Below, in pieces: positions 45,577 to 59,700 of a DNA stretch of 64,000 bases. The notes below the pieces were generated by a model that saw only the letters and a list, made by a program, of their open reading frames with translations, was not told the origin of the DNA and ran no database searches. The position numbers and the translations under genes were made by a program. The stretch's first letter is position 1, and each line of letters starts with the position of its first letter. Origin of the DNA: Siphlonurus alternatus (lineage: Eukaryota > Arthropoda > Insecta > Ephemeroptera > Siphlonuridae); assembly GCA_949825025.1 (NCBI GenBank), contig OX463778.1:45362646-45426645 (forward strand), read 5' to 3'.

Positions 45577-47541
45577 ATTATTTACACTCTTATTTTTTCA
45601 TTGTTATATTGCAGCTAAAAGCGCAATGCGAAATTAAAACTATAGAACCTTTATTTTGAACTAAAAATTCTCAGAGATTTAGTAAACAGCAGTCTTTCTT
45701 AAAAGTTCAAATAATCAGTCTAGTCAAAGCCTTCTTCAAGTCTGTTCTGTAGGTGGCAACATCTCCATCACTAAACAAAACGACAAAGAAAAACAATAAT
45801 TCATATACTGTAGTTACAATTCATTGTATAGTTTAGTTTCAATTAAAGATGGTTCATTAAATTAATATATTAATTGGATGAATTAAATTAATTAAGGCCT
45901 CTCCAGACCCCTAAATCATCCAATAGAAAATGCTTGAGTTTTGAATCTATGGTCATCAGATCTTATTTTTATTATTTATACTGTATATTGATAAATTAAA
46001 TGCACAAGAAAATTACATATTATATTTTATTGAAAAAATCTTCAATATAAATGCAAGATAACAAAATGAGATTGCCCTTTATTCAAATACTGACAAAGAA
46101 ATCTGATGGTAAAACATAAATATTTATAATAATAAATACATTGAATTTTGCACAAATTGTACATTCTGTTAATTACAATTAATAAAATAGACATATGCAT
46201 ATGCGTCATGGAGAAAATACTGCACTTATCCATGATAAGCGTGTACTCATTTATATAATTATGAAAGTCAGTGTTAATGTATGGTGCTGCATAAAAATTC
46301 AAGGAGTGGCGGAGATTGACCAGCATACATATGATATGTAAAAGTATATCAAAATAAATTTTTATAGTCAAATCAGCTATTACTGGTATAGCATTTACAG
46401 ACATAATGATAATGTAAAAATAACAGAAAAAGTAGAATTGCACCATGCACCAACGTTTTGAAATTATATTACAATACATAAGTAAAATTACTAGTCACTC
46501 TTGCGAGAAATGAAGCTATCACACAAAATGTAATGCATGAAAAAGTTTTATTACAATCATACGGTATATAGTATAGATGGTGCAGTGGCATTTGCATTCT
46601 AGGTTTATTTTGAAAATTTAACAGCAACATACGGTACAACTACAGTATATCAACATTTTCATGTTATGAAATACACTTTTCAAGTGTTTTGTAGATTTAC
46701 ACTTACTGCTACTAAACGCTACTAAAGAACTGGCAAGTGAATAATTATGAATCTTTAATCATAATCTTGTCATGTATCTTGTCCAAAAATGTTGTGCTCC
46801 AAAAGTCTTGTGTGTATAACCAAAGTTATATCATATAATAATAATAATAATAATAAAAAAAAGCTTAAATTAACTTTGTTTTAACACTTGATTACCATCA
46901 GTCTTTTATTACATAAAAGTAAAGGAAGGAAAATTTTAAATAAATAATGATTTTTATATAGGTACCTCATCTGAATTCTGCTTTTAGTAAAATCAGTATG
47001 AATTAATTTGATGTGACCCTAGTAATAGCCACACATCCCCGCTTCATTATCAGCTGTTTATTCAGTCTTGAATGAGTTTTAAAGTTAAGTAATCAACCAA
47101 ACGGAATCCAAGGTTTGTTATACATGTTCTCTGTGCAAGCCAACTTTTAGAATGCAGAGAAATTAGGTTTACAAACAATATCTTATCTCCAAATTATATG
47201 CACTTTTAGGAGTGGATTTCAACATTGAGATTAAATTGAATGTACACTCCTGGCAGCACTAACTTTAACCTGGCTTGTTTGCTGGGAGTCTCAGTTCCAG
47301 CAGATGAAAAAAATTTCAATACTGTATTGGGAAAAGCAAGAAGAGCATTCCATCAATCCATATCAAAACAGTTTTGGTTTACCATGCCTCCGTAAGTCCA
47401 ATTTCGTGGTGTCAAAATCTATTCTTTTTATGACAGAATATGTCCCAACAAAATTTTGCTGCATTATTAATTTGCTAGTGACAAACATAGCATGTTTAAT
47501 TTATACTAGTTGTGTCTTCGGATTTATCATAAACCAGCAGC

Positions 47542-47575
<34 letters not shown>

Positions 47576-47758
47576 AGAAAAATGTAAATATAATAATAAA
47601 CAATATATGTATTTATAATTTATATGTATTAAACATATTTTATCTACATGACTTTTGTAGATCTTGAATTGAAATAAAGAGAAAACAAAGAAAACTTATA
47701 ACGTATATGGAGGATCTCTCTTATTGTCTCTTTCATTTTGTGTATTTACTTTCAGAAA

Positions 47759-50700
47759 TCACTTTTCAAGCTTAAGACGAAATGCTGCCATGTCTTTGCG
47801 CCATTCAGCAAGATCATTAGCTTCCATGGTTTCTTTCTCTTTAAAGTACTCCAAAAATCCTTGAAGCTTGCAGTAAATGATGAGAGGATTGGGGAAGGCA
47901 ACTCTATCCTTCTCCAAGGCCTCCTTGGCATTTCTAGATTCAGTCAGGGCTGCTTGAGCCTTCTCCGTATCTTTCTTAGTAGCTTGGGCAGCTGCAACCT
48001 GCTTTTCTTTCTCTGTAATTTGCACAGTGAGGCGAGAGTATTTAGCACAGTCTTCGTCCAGCAGCACGCTCTTGAACTTTGACAGCAATGCTATAGTGTC
48101 GGGGTTCTCACGAGTCAGGCAGTCCAGCATTGCTGCACACTTGAATGCACTCTCACTATGTGCTTGCTTCTCAAGCACGGGGCAGCGTAGCCACCACAGC
48201 AAGCTTAGGAGGGGTCGCTCCTTTACACACAGGAGACCACGTCGGTAACTCACATACAATGCTTCCACCACTAGACGCTCCCAGTCATCTATTCCCTCCC
48301 TATGAGCTGCAGCAGCAAGCACCAATAGCTTGGATAACTGAAGAAGGAGCTGAAAAAGCAAAAGTCATGGTAGTAACAATAAACAAGTTGTGATGATTAA
48401 GGAGTGTTCTCGATAGTGGTTATATGGGAAAAGCAGTGCCAAAATGTAAATGTTACATTTATATTAAACTCTTGATTCATCGGGAAACATAACAAAAAGT
48501 AAAAATACTTTACCTGCCTTACCTATTTTCTCCCTCTCACTTTCTTGACTAACTTACTGTTAGAAAAAAACAGGAGTAAGACCTAAACATGCATGATCTT
48601 GCATACAAGAATAGACTTAATGATCATCACTTTCATTGGTAAAGAATTTTTTTCAGACCATTTAGAATGGAAAGGCATTTGTCAAGAACAAGCAAATGAA
48701 GAATCCAGACAAACGGAATATAAAAACATATACAATATCAACATTGTAACCTAATTTCTCGTGACTGACAACACAAGGAGGGCACTAAAAACACAATGAG
48801 ATATTAGAATGTGAAAATTTTAGAGGCTTAATCGAAAGAAGGGGTAAAAATATGGTACTGCGAATTTTTTCAGATTTTTTTGAGACCCGGAACTATTTTT
48901 AAAAAATTATTGAAAGTCTATTTTATGACGTCATGGGCCCTATCCTTTTTCTTAAGGAGTGCCGCCCGTGAAGTCATCAAAATAGACTTTCAAAATTTTT
49001 TTAAAAATAGTTCCCGGTCTCAGAAAAATCTGAAAAAATTCACAGTACCATATTTTTACCCCTTCTTTCGATTAAGCCACTAAATTTTTCACATTCTAAT
49101 ATCTCAATATGTACACAAATATTTGTTTAAAATGAATGTTAGCAAATATTACAGTTGATGCAAGAAACAGTGCAATTAAAAAAAATCTACCATACAATTT
49201 TATCTACCCCAAAATGGTTCAGAGATTTGACTGCTGGAAACGAGACTCCCAGGTTGGAAAACTTGATAGCTGCCACACATAAAAGCTTTTAATCCGATTT
49301 CAATGCAATAAAATTAAGCTCTTAACAGAGGTGTAACTACAGGCTCTCAACCTTAATCCTTTTTTAAAAAAGCTTTTATTATTAGTATTATTTTTATATA
49401 AATGAATTTAACTTGATCTAAAAATGACATTTCATTTTGATATTACTATCCATCCAGTTCTTTTTTTTTTTATTGTTGTTAGTAGCATTTCATAACGAGT
49501 ATGAACATTGATACAATACACTCACTTCCGAATCATAAGAAATTACTTTTAAAAATTGTGTTTTTGTAGATACACGCACAAATTAATGTTTGTAAACCTA
49601 CCCCATTTTTCACAATAATTTTAAAACAGGATTCTCACCTCTTTGCGGCTTTCTGGCTGCATGCGTGTGCTAGGCAGGAACACAAGCAGCTTGGCATGAA
49701 GGTTTTCTTGACCAGCTTGCTCACATAGCTCATTGAGGCGAACCAGCAGGGAATCCTCATGCTTGATGTCATCTCGCCACATGCTCATCAACGCCTCCTC
49801 GTTTGGCAGCTCTTCCTTGGCCAGACCACACACCAGCTGGTGAGTCTCCAGAAGTACCTGCAGAGACTGAACAGAACACAGTCAAGACATTGCAGGTTTG
49901 GAAACTGATTTAACACACATAAATACTCTACTTCTTGAAAGATTCTCTCTGCAGTAGATGGCAATTTAGCATTTACAGTACAGTAAAAACTTGTCATTAC
50001 GTAGAGTCAAGGAACTCAGGAAATTAGGCATACCTTATACCGGGGTTTTCCTATCCACGCAATTCTAATTATTTTTTACGGGACCACAATCTGCTTTACT
50101 CAAAATTGAGTTTTACCTAACAAGTTGCATAATAACAAGCATGGATAAATTATCTATTTCCTCCATGATAACAAGTTTCTACTGTATATTGCAAAAACTT
50201 AGCACCTTCAAGGGTGACAGACGTGACAGTGCTACAGGAAAAGTACTGAATATTTCTTTAAAGAATACTGGTTGTATTCACGAAGAGTTAAGGAGCGTTT
50301 TAGGGAGAGATATTTTAAGAAGCGTTTTTTATACCAGGTAACAGGTAAGAAAAACGCTTCTTAAAATATCTCTATCTAAAATGCTCCTTAAGTCTTCATG
50401 AATACCACCCACTGTTACTATTAATAGTTTAATTTTAAATAATTTGTTATAATCAGGGAGTGGACCCGGTCGTCTTTTTGAGCGGATCCGGATTTTTTTT
50501 CCAGCGGTTCTAAATTCGGGAACTAGATCCCCTTGAAAAAAAGGGGGGATCTGAGATCCGGAACCGAATCCCGTTCATCAATAAAGGGGATCGGGATCCC
50601 CGGATCCGGATCCCGTTATTTTGCAAGGGGATCCGGGTTCCCGGATCCGGATTCGTTTTTTTTTTAATTTTTAATTTATATTTTTTCCGCGGCAAATGTA

Positions 50701-53306
50701 CGTACAATTAGTACAATATTTTGCGTGTATCCATATAGATGTTACAGCTACATATTAAATTTAAATGTAACACTGTCAGTACGTTCACATGACGGTGTTT
50801 AATGCGTATTCGTTGACGACGCCTCATAAGAATAACATTATCCGTCGTCAACGAATACGCATTAAACACCGTCATGTGAACGTAGTGACTGTTATAACTA
50901 TTATAAAAACCAGACTGTAATTATATGAATACTGTATTATCATGTGAGTTATGAAGTATCATGTAATTTTTATGTACAGTTCCTTTCACATTTAAAACTT
51001 GGAACTTTGAACTTTAAGTTTTAAAACACTAAAAACATTAAGTATGTAAGTAAATTTTAAGTTTCCTAAATTTATTTTGCTCCATGTTTCCAATAAAACC
51101 ACATTTTTTTTTAACTTCATATAAATTTTTATACCATTTGTTGATATTTTTGTATATTTCTTTAAAAACGGGATCCGGGTCCGGATGACTTTTTTTTAAG
51201 CCGGATCTGAGATCCCGAACCAGATCCCCTTTAAAAAAAAAAAAGGGGATCTGAAAAACGGATCCAGATCCCCTCTTGAAAAAAGCGGGTCCGTTAGATC
51301 CGGACCCGGATCCCCTCGTCTAAAAAGGGGATCTGAAGCGGATCTGGGATCCGGATCCGGGTCCACTCCCTGGTTATAATAGATTATAATAACAATAGAT
51401 AGAAATTTATTAATATTTAGATTTTTGATAAATTATTTTATTCTCAATTACTAATACTATTATTTTTCAGGTAATGGATACTCCACTTGGTTCCCGACCA
51501 GTGCTTATTTGTTTGTTTTTCAGCAATTATTTGTTGTTGTTATTGCGATTATTGTTTGGGATTATTTCTTATATAATTATCGTATTAGAGTCTTAGGTTT
51601 GATCTGATTCTGTTTATTTGAATGTTATAATCCATCTTTATTAAATTACTTATGCTCATTGGCCAGTTCCTGGATTGCCACTGTTACAGGCATTTTTGTT
51701 GTTATTTTTTATTTTAATTACTTGTTATGTTAAATATAGTTGACAAACACCATGAGATTGTTAGTAACACATTTTATGAAGGGCTTATTATATTGTATTG
51801 TATAATCGAAAAGCAATAAAATAAATATGAAATATAAGAACAATTATATGTAAAATACATACTGAAAGGCTGGGATGTTCCTTCATTATTTCCTTTGCTG
51901 CAGACCAGTTCTCGTCTTGGAGGCTTGAGTAAAAGCATTCTGACGCCAGTGACATGCACATAGCTTCGTCTCCTGCTTCCTTGGCCAAGATGGCTCCAAG
52001 CTTCCACATTTTTGGGTCACGCCTCTTGCTGAGAACCAGAGCTGCTTCTTTGTAGTCTCCAGCAGAAATGAAGCTGCCAAAAAATTATTTACTTTAATGA
52101 CAAAATTAAAGGTGAACTGAAGGGATTGCTTTTTTTCCCCTTTGGGGAACCTTATATTACCTATCCCATCCATCAGCACTAATTTTTTCATGGCAGATAC
52201 TTATTGTGCTGCTGTAGGACAATTAGTGAAAAAGTGAAGTTGTGACGTATCAGCGACGGTTGGTTGACTTAAAACTCGCCGCGGTGAAAAAACACACGAG
52301 CTACCGCGAGCAACCGCGGAAACTGCCGAGAGAGTGGCGATCGGCTCGCGATCGCCACTCTCTCGGCAGTTTCCGCGGTCGCTCGTGTGTTTTTTCACCG
52401 CGGCGAGTTTTTAGTCAACCAACCGTCGCTGATACGTCACAACTTCACTTTTTCACTAATTGTCCTACAGCAGCACAATAAGTATCTGCCATGAAAAAAT
52501 TAGTGCAGATGGATGGGATAGGTAATATAAGGTTCCCTAAAGGGAAAATAAAGCAATCCCTTCAGTTCACCTTTAAGTATTAGGCGGAAAGGTTTTTTTC
52601 TAATTGATAACTTCTTATAACTATGGGAAAAACTATTTAAGAAAACAATGCAAGAATGAAACTCACCATTGAGCAGCCAGTTCATAGCTCCCCTGGGACA
52701 GTGATGCTTTTCCCCACTGATAAATTGTGTCCTTTGTAACGGAATCATCAGAGGACAAACGACAGCGACAGATAGCAATGGCCTCGCGGAACAACTTGTG
52801 GCTCTTAAGCAGGGTCACAGCTTCTAGAACCTGGTAAGATAACTAGTCAAGACATGCTAATGTGGCCAACATAAATCAACCTGCAGAATGTACACTGACC
52901 TTGTGGCACACAAGAAGGTAGGAAGATGCTTTGATGTAGTCTCCCTCCTGCACCAGCTGCTCAGCATACACACCACACATCTCCAGCCACACCCTAAAGA
53001 AAATTTTTATGTAAATGTCTACAGTTGGAAACAACTTCCTCTCATATTTTAATTAATCACAAGAAATTCCAAAACAAATACTTCATTTTAAAAAAATTGA
53101 TAAAAAACGTCTGGAAATAATCTTCCAGTGATTTTAAGTTTGATTTAGAATAACTTACTTGTGAGACACGGATGGTGCCAAGGACACTAGCCAATCATTA
53201 AGATGCTTTGTTTGAGCAGCAGTTTTCAATGTTTCATGTAAATTTCCACGCCAAAGCTCCAGACTATGGGAACCCTTGTGATTTCCACTGACTTTGAGAG
53301 CATCCC
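47759..53306 (-). CDS. GEMIN5: GEMIN5 TPR-like dimerisation and C-terminal domains
   Basis: Readings: LELWRGNLHETLKTAAQTKH; WLEMCGVYAEQLVQEGDYIK then ASSYLLVCHKVLEAVTLLKS; FREAIAICRCRLSSDDS; GDYKEAALVLSKRRDPKMW; DENWSAAKEIMKEHPSL. These are the paired-helix repeats that make the Gemin5 dimer. The last exon (48349-47759) holds LLLQLSKLLVLAAAAHREGI, a coiled-coil stretch rich in K/E/A, and the terminal FPNPLIIYCKLQGFLEYF block, then TGA. Confidence 0.88.
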
Positions 53307-56300
53307 CTAAAAATAATTAAATTTTATTAATTTATAATAAAAATTAACAAAAATAAATTTTATTTATTATAGTAAGGGAATCATACAATATTATATCATT
53401 AAATTTTCAATCTTACCATCAGCATCCAGCATAGCTAGCATGTTTTCTTGTGAAGTAAAGTAGCCAATGTTTGGCAACTTTTCCACTGTCAATGGCACAA
53501 TTTTATCAGACTTTGGCTCTGTTTTTAAAGCGTCATTTAAATTGGGAATCATTTTGTTCTCAGTATTGACTTCTTTGATGTGGGTTTCTATGGTATCCTC
53601 AGTTATTTTCTTGTCTGGAGTGACATCTGCTGCCACCTTGTCATTTGCATCCCCTGCATAATTGACAGTTTCCTTTGCTATATCAACACTAGCTTCTTCA
53701 AACTTTATGGCAGTGTCACCAGCTTCTCCTGGTACCATCACATTTTCTTGTTTTTTTCCTGTCACTGTAGTGCCTGTTTCATTAGCTTCTAGAGTCTCAA
53801 GAGTCTCAACAGTCTTAGATTGATCGTCAGGTTCAGAGGGGAGGGCCAGAATCCCCTTGGCACGCATCAACTCCTCACAACACAACAGAGCACACTCCTT
53901 CTTGTTGGAAGCAGGGCCAGACACAGGGAACAGATTTACTCGAGCTACCTTCTTGATTTCTTGGCCTCCAGACTGTACTCTTTCCTTATCAGAAGATACG
54001 CCCGACTTTGGATCCTTCACATGTTCCTTGCTGGCCTTTGTATCTGAAGTGACAAAACATAAAAAATAAATGTATGAGGAGAGATCCATTCATAGTCATA
54101 TTATATACTGTACTGAAACAATTCAATGCACAATATACGTAGTAATCTATATATCAATATTGATGAAACAAATATTACTGTAGTATTCTAGGCATTTCAA
54201 TAGTAATAATAATTTTAGCCATCTTTACCTGCTTGCTGACTGATAACTTTTGGAGATTTGATGACAACTTGGACATCTCCTTCTTCTGGACAAAGACGTG
54301 GCTCTGTCGGCACAAGAAATCACATTTTATTTTAAAACAGGTGTTTGCATACCAACATTCAATGCTTTTTACATCGGCTACTAAAACCGCTTTATCAGAG
54401 AGATGTCCATTTCCATGACGTAGCTAAATATTGAGGTCAGGATCATACCAAATTGGATAAGAGGAAAACAGTTCTCTGGGCAATACCAATAATGTGAACC
54501 ATACTTAAATCAAATGCAAGTTAATAAGGTCAATCATACTGAAGCAAAATTAGTCAAACGTAGAGGAGATGGGAAAGTTATATACAGTACACATACATAT
54601 GCAGAATAGATCTAAATGTTCATCATGTTTATGTTAAAATTACACCAAGGAAAGGAGGAGACAGAGGGTAGCTCCTGAAACTATATACATCCACCAACTG
54701 AGAAACTTACTATCGCGGCGCAATGGTTGGCTGTCAGGAAGAGACGTGGAGATACACCAGGTCCTCACAGTGAAATCTGCAGAGCCTGAGATCATGACAT
54801 CAGGGTCTAGCATACTCCAGCAGCAGGCTAGCACACAGCCAGAATGGCGGAAGTAGCAAGCCGTCACCTCCTGATGCATCACGTCCCACACCTAATAATA
54901 AAATGACAAATAGATGAGCATACAACTTTGCACTTCTGCATACACCATCATTTCCTGCATTTTTATTTTTTTATATAATAATAATTATTATACTATCAAT
55001 AAACGAAAGACTGCCAGATGAAAACAAGACTCTAAGATTTAAAAGTTACTTTCAATATGTAGAGGTAAGAAAAATGAACTTAAAGGGTAAGACCAGTTTC
55101 AATTAATTTTGGCAATCACTTGATAACGTTCTTCCGAACAATTAGTGATACACCTTTTCCTCCCGGTCGCGGAAGCTTGGCTGCTAGCGGCGAGAACGTC
55201 CAGTCGCGGTAAACTATGATGTATCAGCTCAGTCGCTAGGCCGTATATACGAGGCCAGCTGGTTGGTCTACGCTTACCGTCGCCTACCAATACCAAGCCT
55301 CCTATGTCCACTCTGACTCTCGGCACACATGTTTGAAAGTTTATTCACTTAAGACACAGAGACACTATTAGACACAACTGAGACATAAATAAACTGTTGT
55401 ATAAATAGATAAAAACTATTATTCACGTGATGGAAATATTACCACATTATCATATTATATTAAATAATAATATAAGGGGTTTAGCATATATATATTATTA
55501 AATCTTTTATTAAACACAAAATGACTAATCTTGAGATGCAGCTTGTAATTAACTGCTGCTCCAATAAAGCTCCGAATTAAAAATGTGATGTCTCAAAATT
55601 ATTAATAAAAATATTTTTCCATGAGTCCAAAATTATTTTTCATTAAAAAAACACTAAATTATGTTTTAGAAGGTAAAATGTTTTAAAACTGGAAAAACTG
55701 TTTTTACGTTACTGAACTGAAAGTGAACTGTTTTCAGGAAAAATAGAAAAATTGGACTGGATCCAGTGCTGGAAATCACATTTTCAAAAACTGGAAATCC
55801 GGCCCCTATTAATTATCAAAGAAAAATTTTTAATTTCAAAAAAAAAAAAAAAAAATGATTTCTCATTATTATTCTAATATTGGTCACCGATCCATTTTAA
55901 TTGCAAGCATGTAACAATGTCACTTAAAACCATTGCACCAATTGATACAATGAGACGGGAAGAATTAAAAGTCAAGAGGATTCAATGCTTCGTTCCACAT
56001 GAATAGGAAATTCAAATATGTAGGAAAATCATGCGCAAGTCAGGGGGCGAGACTACACACTAGGGTTTGAAGCAAATAAAGATTGCTTCTACCTGCCTGC
56101 CAGCTGTTTTTTTCCCACTATAGTAGGAAGTTCAAACCTTTTCAACATTATTTCATGTTAAGGGATCAGCTGTGATGGTAAGAGGAGAAACTTTTTTTTT
56201 GCCTCAGCGCGGAGGGTGTAGAAGAGTGGGCGTTAGCTTTCCATAGTATATAGTTCAGTGGCGCAAGTATTATATTTTATTATACCCGAGAATTAACAAG

Positions 56301-56712
56301 TCAGTAACTTTTTTGAATAAACTGCATACAAAAATGCATAAAAAAGAAATGCAATTTGTTATTTAACTATTTATTGATTTATTTTTTATTTATTTTTTTA
56401 ATTTAAGAAAAAAAAAATGTATATGTAATGAATAATTTTAAACTTTGCGTTTCAATAAAATATGTTCTTTTAATATAACCAATCACACTTTTATTTGAGT
56501 CATCAATATAATTAAAATAGATCAACACCTAAATATTTTTACTATTGAAAGTGTTATATTATTGTTATTATTATATTGGAAATTAATATCCACAACTTCT
56601 TATTGTGTAAAAACAAAAGACAAAAGTAGAATAAACTTTAAAGTGACATTAAATTTATGTTATCAAAAGCTGATGACATAATAATAATTATTAGAAGACT
56701 AAGAAGACACCC

Positions 56713-56762
<50 letters not shown>

Positions 56763-59700
56763 GCACGGCAGAGATGTTACAAGATTTTAAAAAAAGTAAT
56801 TTTCTGCATTTTGTTATAATATTTATCACAATGGAGGCTTCAAGTGATGCGCTTTCGCTGAGCAACTGTTTGTTGCTAAGGTCCATCTTGCACTTGAAAA
56901 TGAAGCAAAGTGTTTTTTTAACTTTTCTCGGTTATAAATCAAGTAAAAAATCTAAATCTTGAATGGAGTATTGTCCTCAATTTTTTTATTGCAGAAATGG
57001 ATAGAGGATGCAAAGTTATGCTATCCTGATTTTTTTGAGACCTGGAACTATTTTTAAAAAATTATTGAAAGTCCTTTTTGTGACGTCACGCGGCAGCAAG
57101 TCCTATCTTTTTCTTAAGGAGCGGCGTCTCGTGACGTCACGAAAAGGACTTTCAATAATTTTTTAAAAATAGTTCCCGGGCTCTAAAAAATCTGAAAAAA
57201 ATCAGGGTAGCATAACTTTGCACCCTCTATCCATTTCTGCAATAAAAAAAAATGAGGACAATACTCTATTATCTACTTTATTTTTCAGTTTGGACCAAAG
57301 TTCCGTAAAGGAATTATCCCTGAAAAATCTTATTCTTGGTGAAAAAACGAATTCACGTTTTTTTTTTACATAGGTTTGGTATAGCGGGTGGGATCACCAA
57401 AAAATCAGCTGACTTGAAGCCTCCATTAGTTAACAATAATAATGCTTAAACCTCTATATAATTATTATAAATGTAAAATGGTAATACATATTTCCATCAT
57501 GTGAATAATAGTTTTCGTCTATCTTAAACAATATTTATTTTATTTACGTTTCAGAAGTCGTGTCTTTCAAACATGTGTGCCGAGAGTCAGAGTGGACATA
57601 GGAGGCTTGGTATTGGTAGCCGACGGTAAGCGTAGACCAACCAGCTGGCCTTGTATATACGGCCTAGCGACTGAGCTGATACGCTATAGTTCCCCTCGGT
57701 TGGAAGTTCTCACCGCTAGCAGCCAAGCCACCTCGACCGAGAGGAAACGGTGTATCACTAATCGTTCGGAAGAACGTTATTAAGTGATAGCCAAAATTAA
57801 TCTTTAACATAAAGCACAATTAAGTCTCATTATATCATTATATACACTGTATTTACCTTGATAGATTTGTCATAAGAGGATGAGGCGAGCTGACCACTAA
57901 TGTGAGGGTTCCAGCAAAGGCACACTACTTTGCCACCATGCTTAAGCTCTGTAAATGGCTCTATTGGCAGGGGAACTATCTTCCACTCCTTCTCTTCCTC
58001 TGTAATATATATATACATATATACAGTATAAAAAAAAAAGTTTATTAAAGTAAAAAAATATAAAGAGACACAAAGCATATATTATTTTATAGTTTATCAA
58101 AGAACGTCAATTAAATTAAAAGGATTACGTTCACCGATCTCAACTTGGTAGAATTTACAAATACAGTATATTGCCAATCTCATTTTGGTATGTTACTAGT
58201 AAATGGATTGAGAATGTAAATTCTATCAAGTTGAGATTGGCGAAAAGACTCTACCACAATGACATATATTCAGCTATTCAGAGTTATTTAACACTCAGAA
58301 GGGGGGAGGGGGGGGGGGGGGAATCTCATCAGTTCTTTCACATAGTTTTGAAGCAGAATAGCAGATAGTATTGAATCAATCAATTAATAAAACAACAATA
58401 ATCAATAATTTTGCTATTTTGTGTCATATACTAGCAAAATAGAAGTGCATTTTAATGGACTCACCATCTGGTACTAAAGGTGTAATATCAAACACATAGA
58501 TGGTCTGGTCAACCGAGGCGCTTGCCAACCAGTGTCGCTGAGGGGCCTCATTTTCATCAGTGGCTGTACACAACGGGTGCCACATGAGGTAGTAAACAGA
58601 CTTCTTGTGAGCCAGCAAAGTATGGATACAGCGTAGGTGAGGGGTAGAGAAGAGCTGGATACACCTGCAACAGGGCAAAAGATTAATAAACCTAAGCAAG
58701 AGATGTGTAGATAGTTTAAGCTGATGCCATATTTTTGCAGTTTCTTCGTGAGTATTTATTTATTTATTCATTCATTTAAATGAAAGAAGAAGAAGATTTA
58801 AATGGTACTCCTGTGTAAACATTTACAATTTGTTTAATTTTATTATGTAAATTTATGTTCAAATTCTTTGTCTTTTTAATATTTTTATTATGTTGACACT
58901 TCACAGATATGGTATAACGTTGTTATGGTAGCATCTAAATATTCAAAGTCAAATTGATACATTTTTTATCTTTAAACAGTTTAAACACTACTATGACGAT
59001 ATGCAGTAGTCTAATTAAGAAAATAAACATTAAGGTTCTTACCCATCATCAAGACCAATAGCAAGAAGAGAGAAATCAGATTTCCAGGAAAGTTCCTTAT
59101 GTTGAACTTCAGCTTTAATTGCTGGGTTACATGCTTGAATGATAGGCTTCACAAGAATAGGACCTGAAAAAAGTGTATCAAATAAATTATATCATTGTCA
59201 CAACTGACTATATTTCAATTGTCCTAGTGATACAGCCTGTTCTTCTGTTTGATGTTCTTACCTTTCTGTGGCTCAGCCATGACATAGTACACGGATGTAG
59301 TCTCATCACAAGCATACAGTACTTGGTCTGCCGTTGGTGGATCTGAGTCTGCAATGAATTCATAAAAGAAAGTTACATTATCATACATCTATAGCTAAAA
59401 AAGTGTCAAGGAAAATAACTGACCTTTGATGTATGCAGGAGGTCCCCAGGCAACACGATACACAGTTGAACGGTGAAATTGACGAAACACAACAGGTTCT
59501 TTGTTGGGGTTGGACACATTGCAAAATCCAACTCGACCATCACTGGTACCAAATGCTAAGATTCCTTCTTTCTCAGGATGCCAAGCCAGCTGTAACCATG
59601 CCAGTAAATAGTATTAGTACAATTACAGAAATATATATTATTCTATACACATCAAATTCTTCAAACGAAATGCTTGATTAAAAAGACCTCAAATGGTGGT

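Larger units (their letters stand above)
43901..47758. other. Gene-free interval between UPRT/MITE stack and GEMIN5 3' end
   Basis: Mostly AT-rich sequence with TA and A-rich microsatellites (45126-45170, 46835-46862, 47545-47573) and two foldback elements (44510-44721, 45217-45576). Longer open frames such as 46042-46479 have no recognisable content. Confidence 0.5.

Noticed and set aside
46042..46479. 145-codon minus-strand frame with hydrophobic segments
   Set aside because: AT-rich Ile/Tyr/Leu composition, no motif, no splice context, and no counterpart elsewhere; likely chance.
52242..52481. Pair of near-identical frames on both strands
   Set aside because: They are the two arms of the family G palindrome, so similarity is by base pairing and not by protein conservation.
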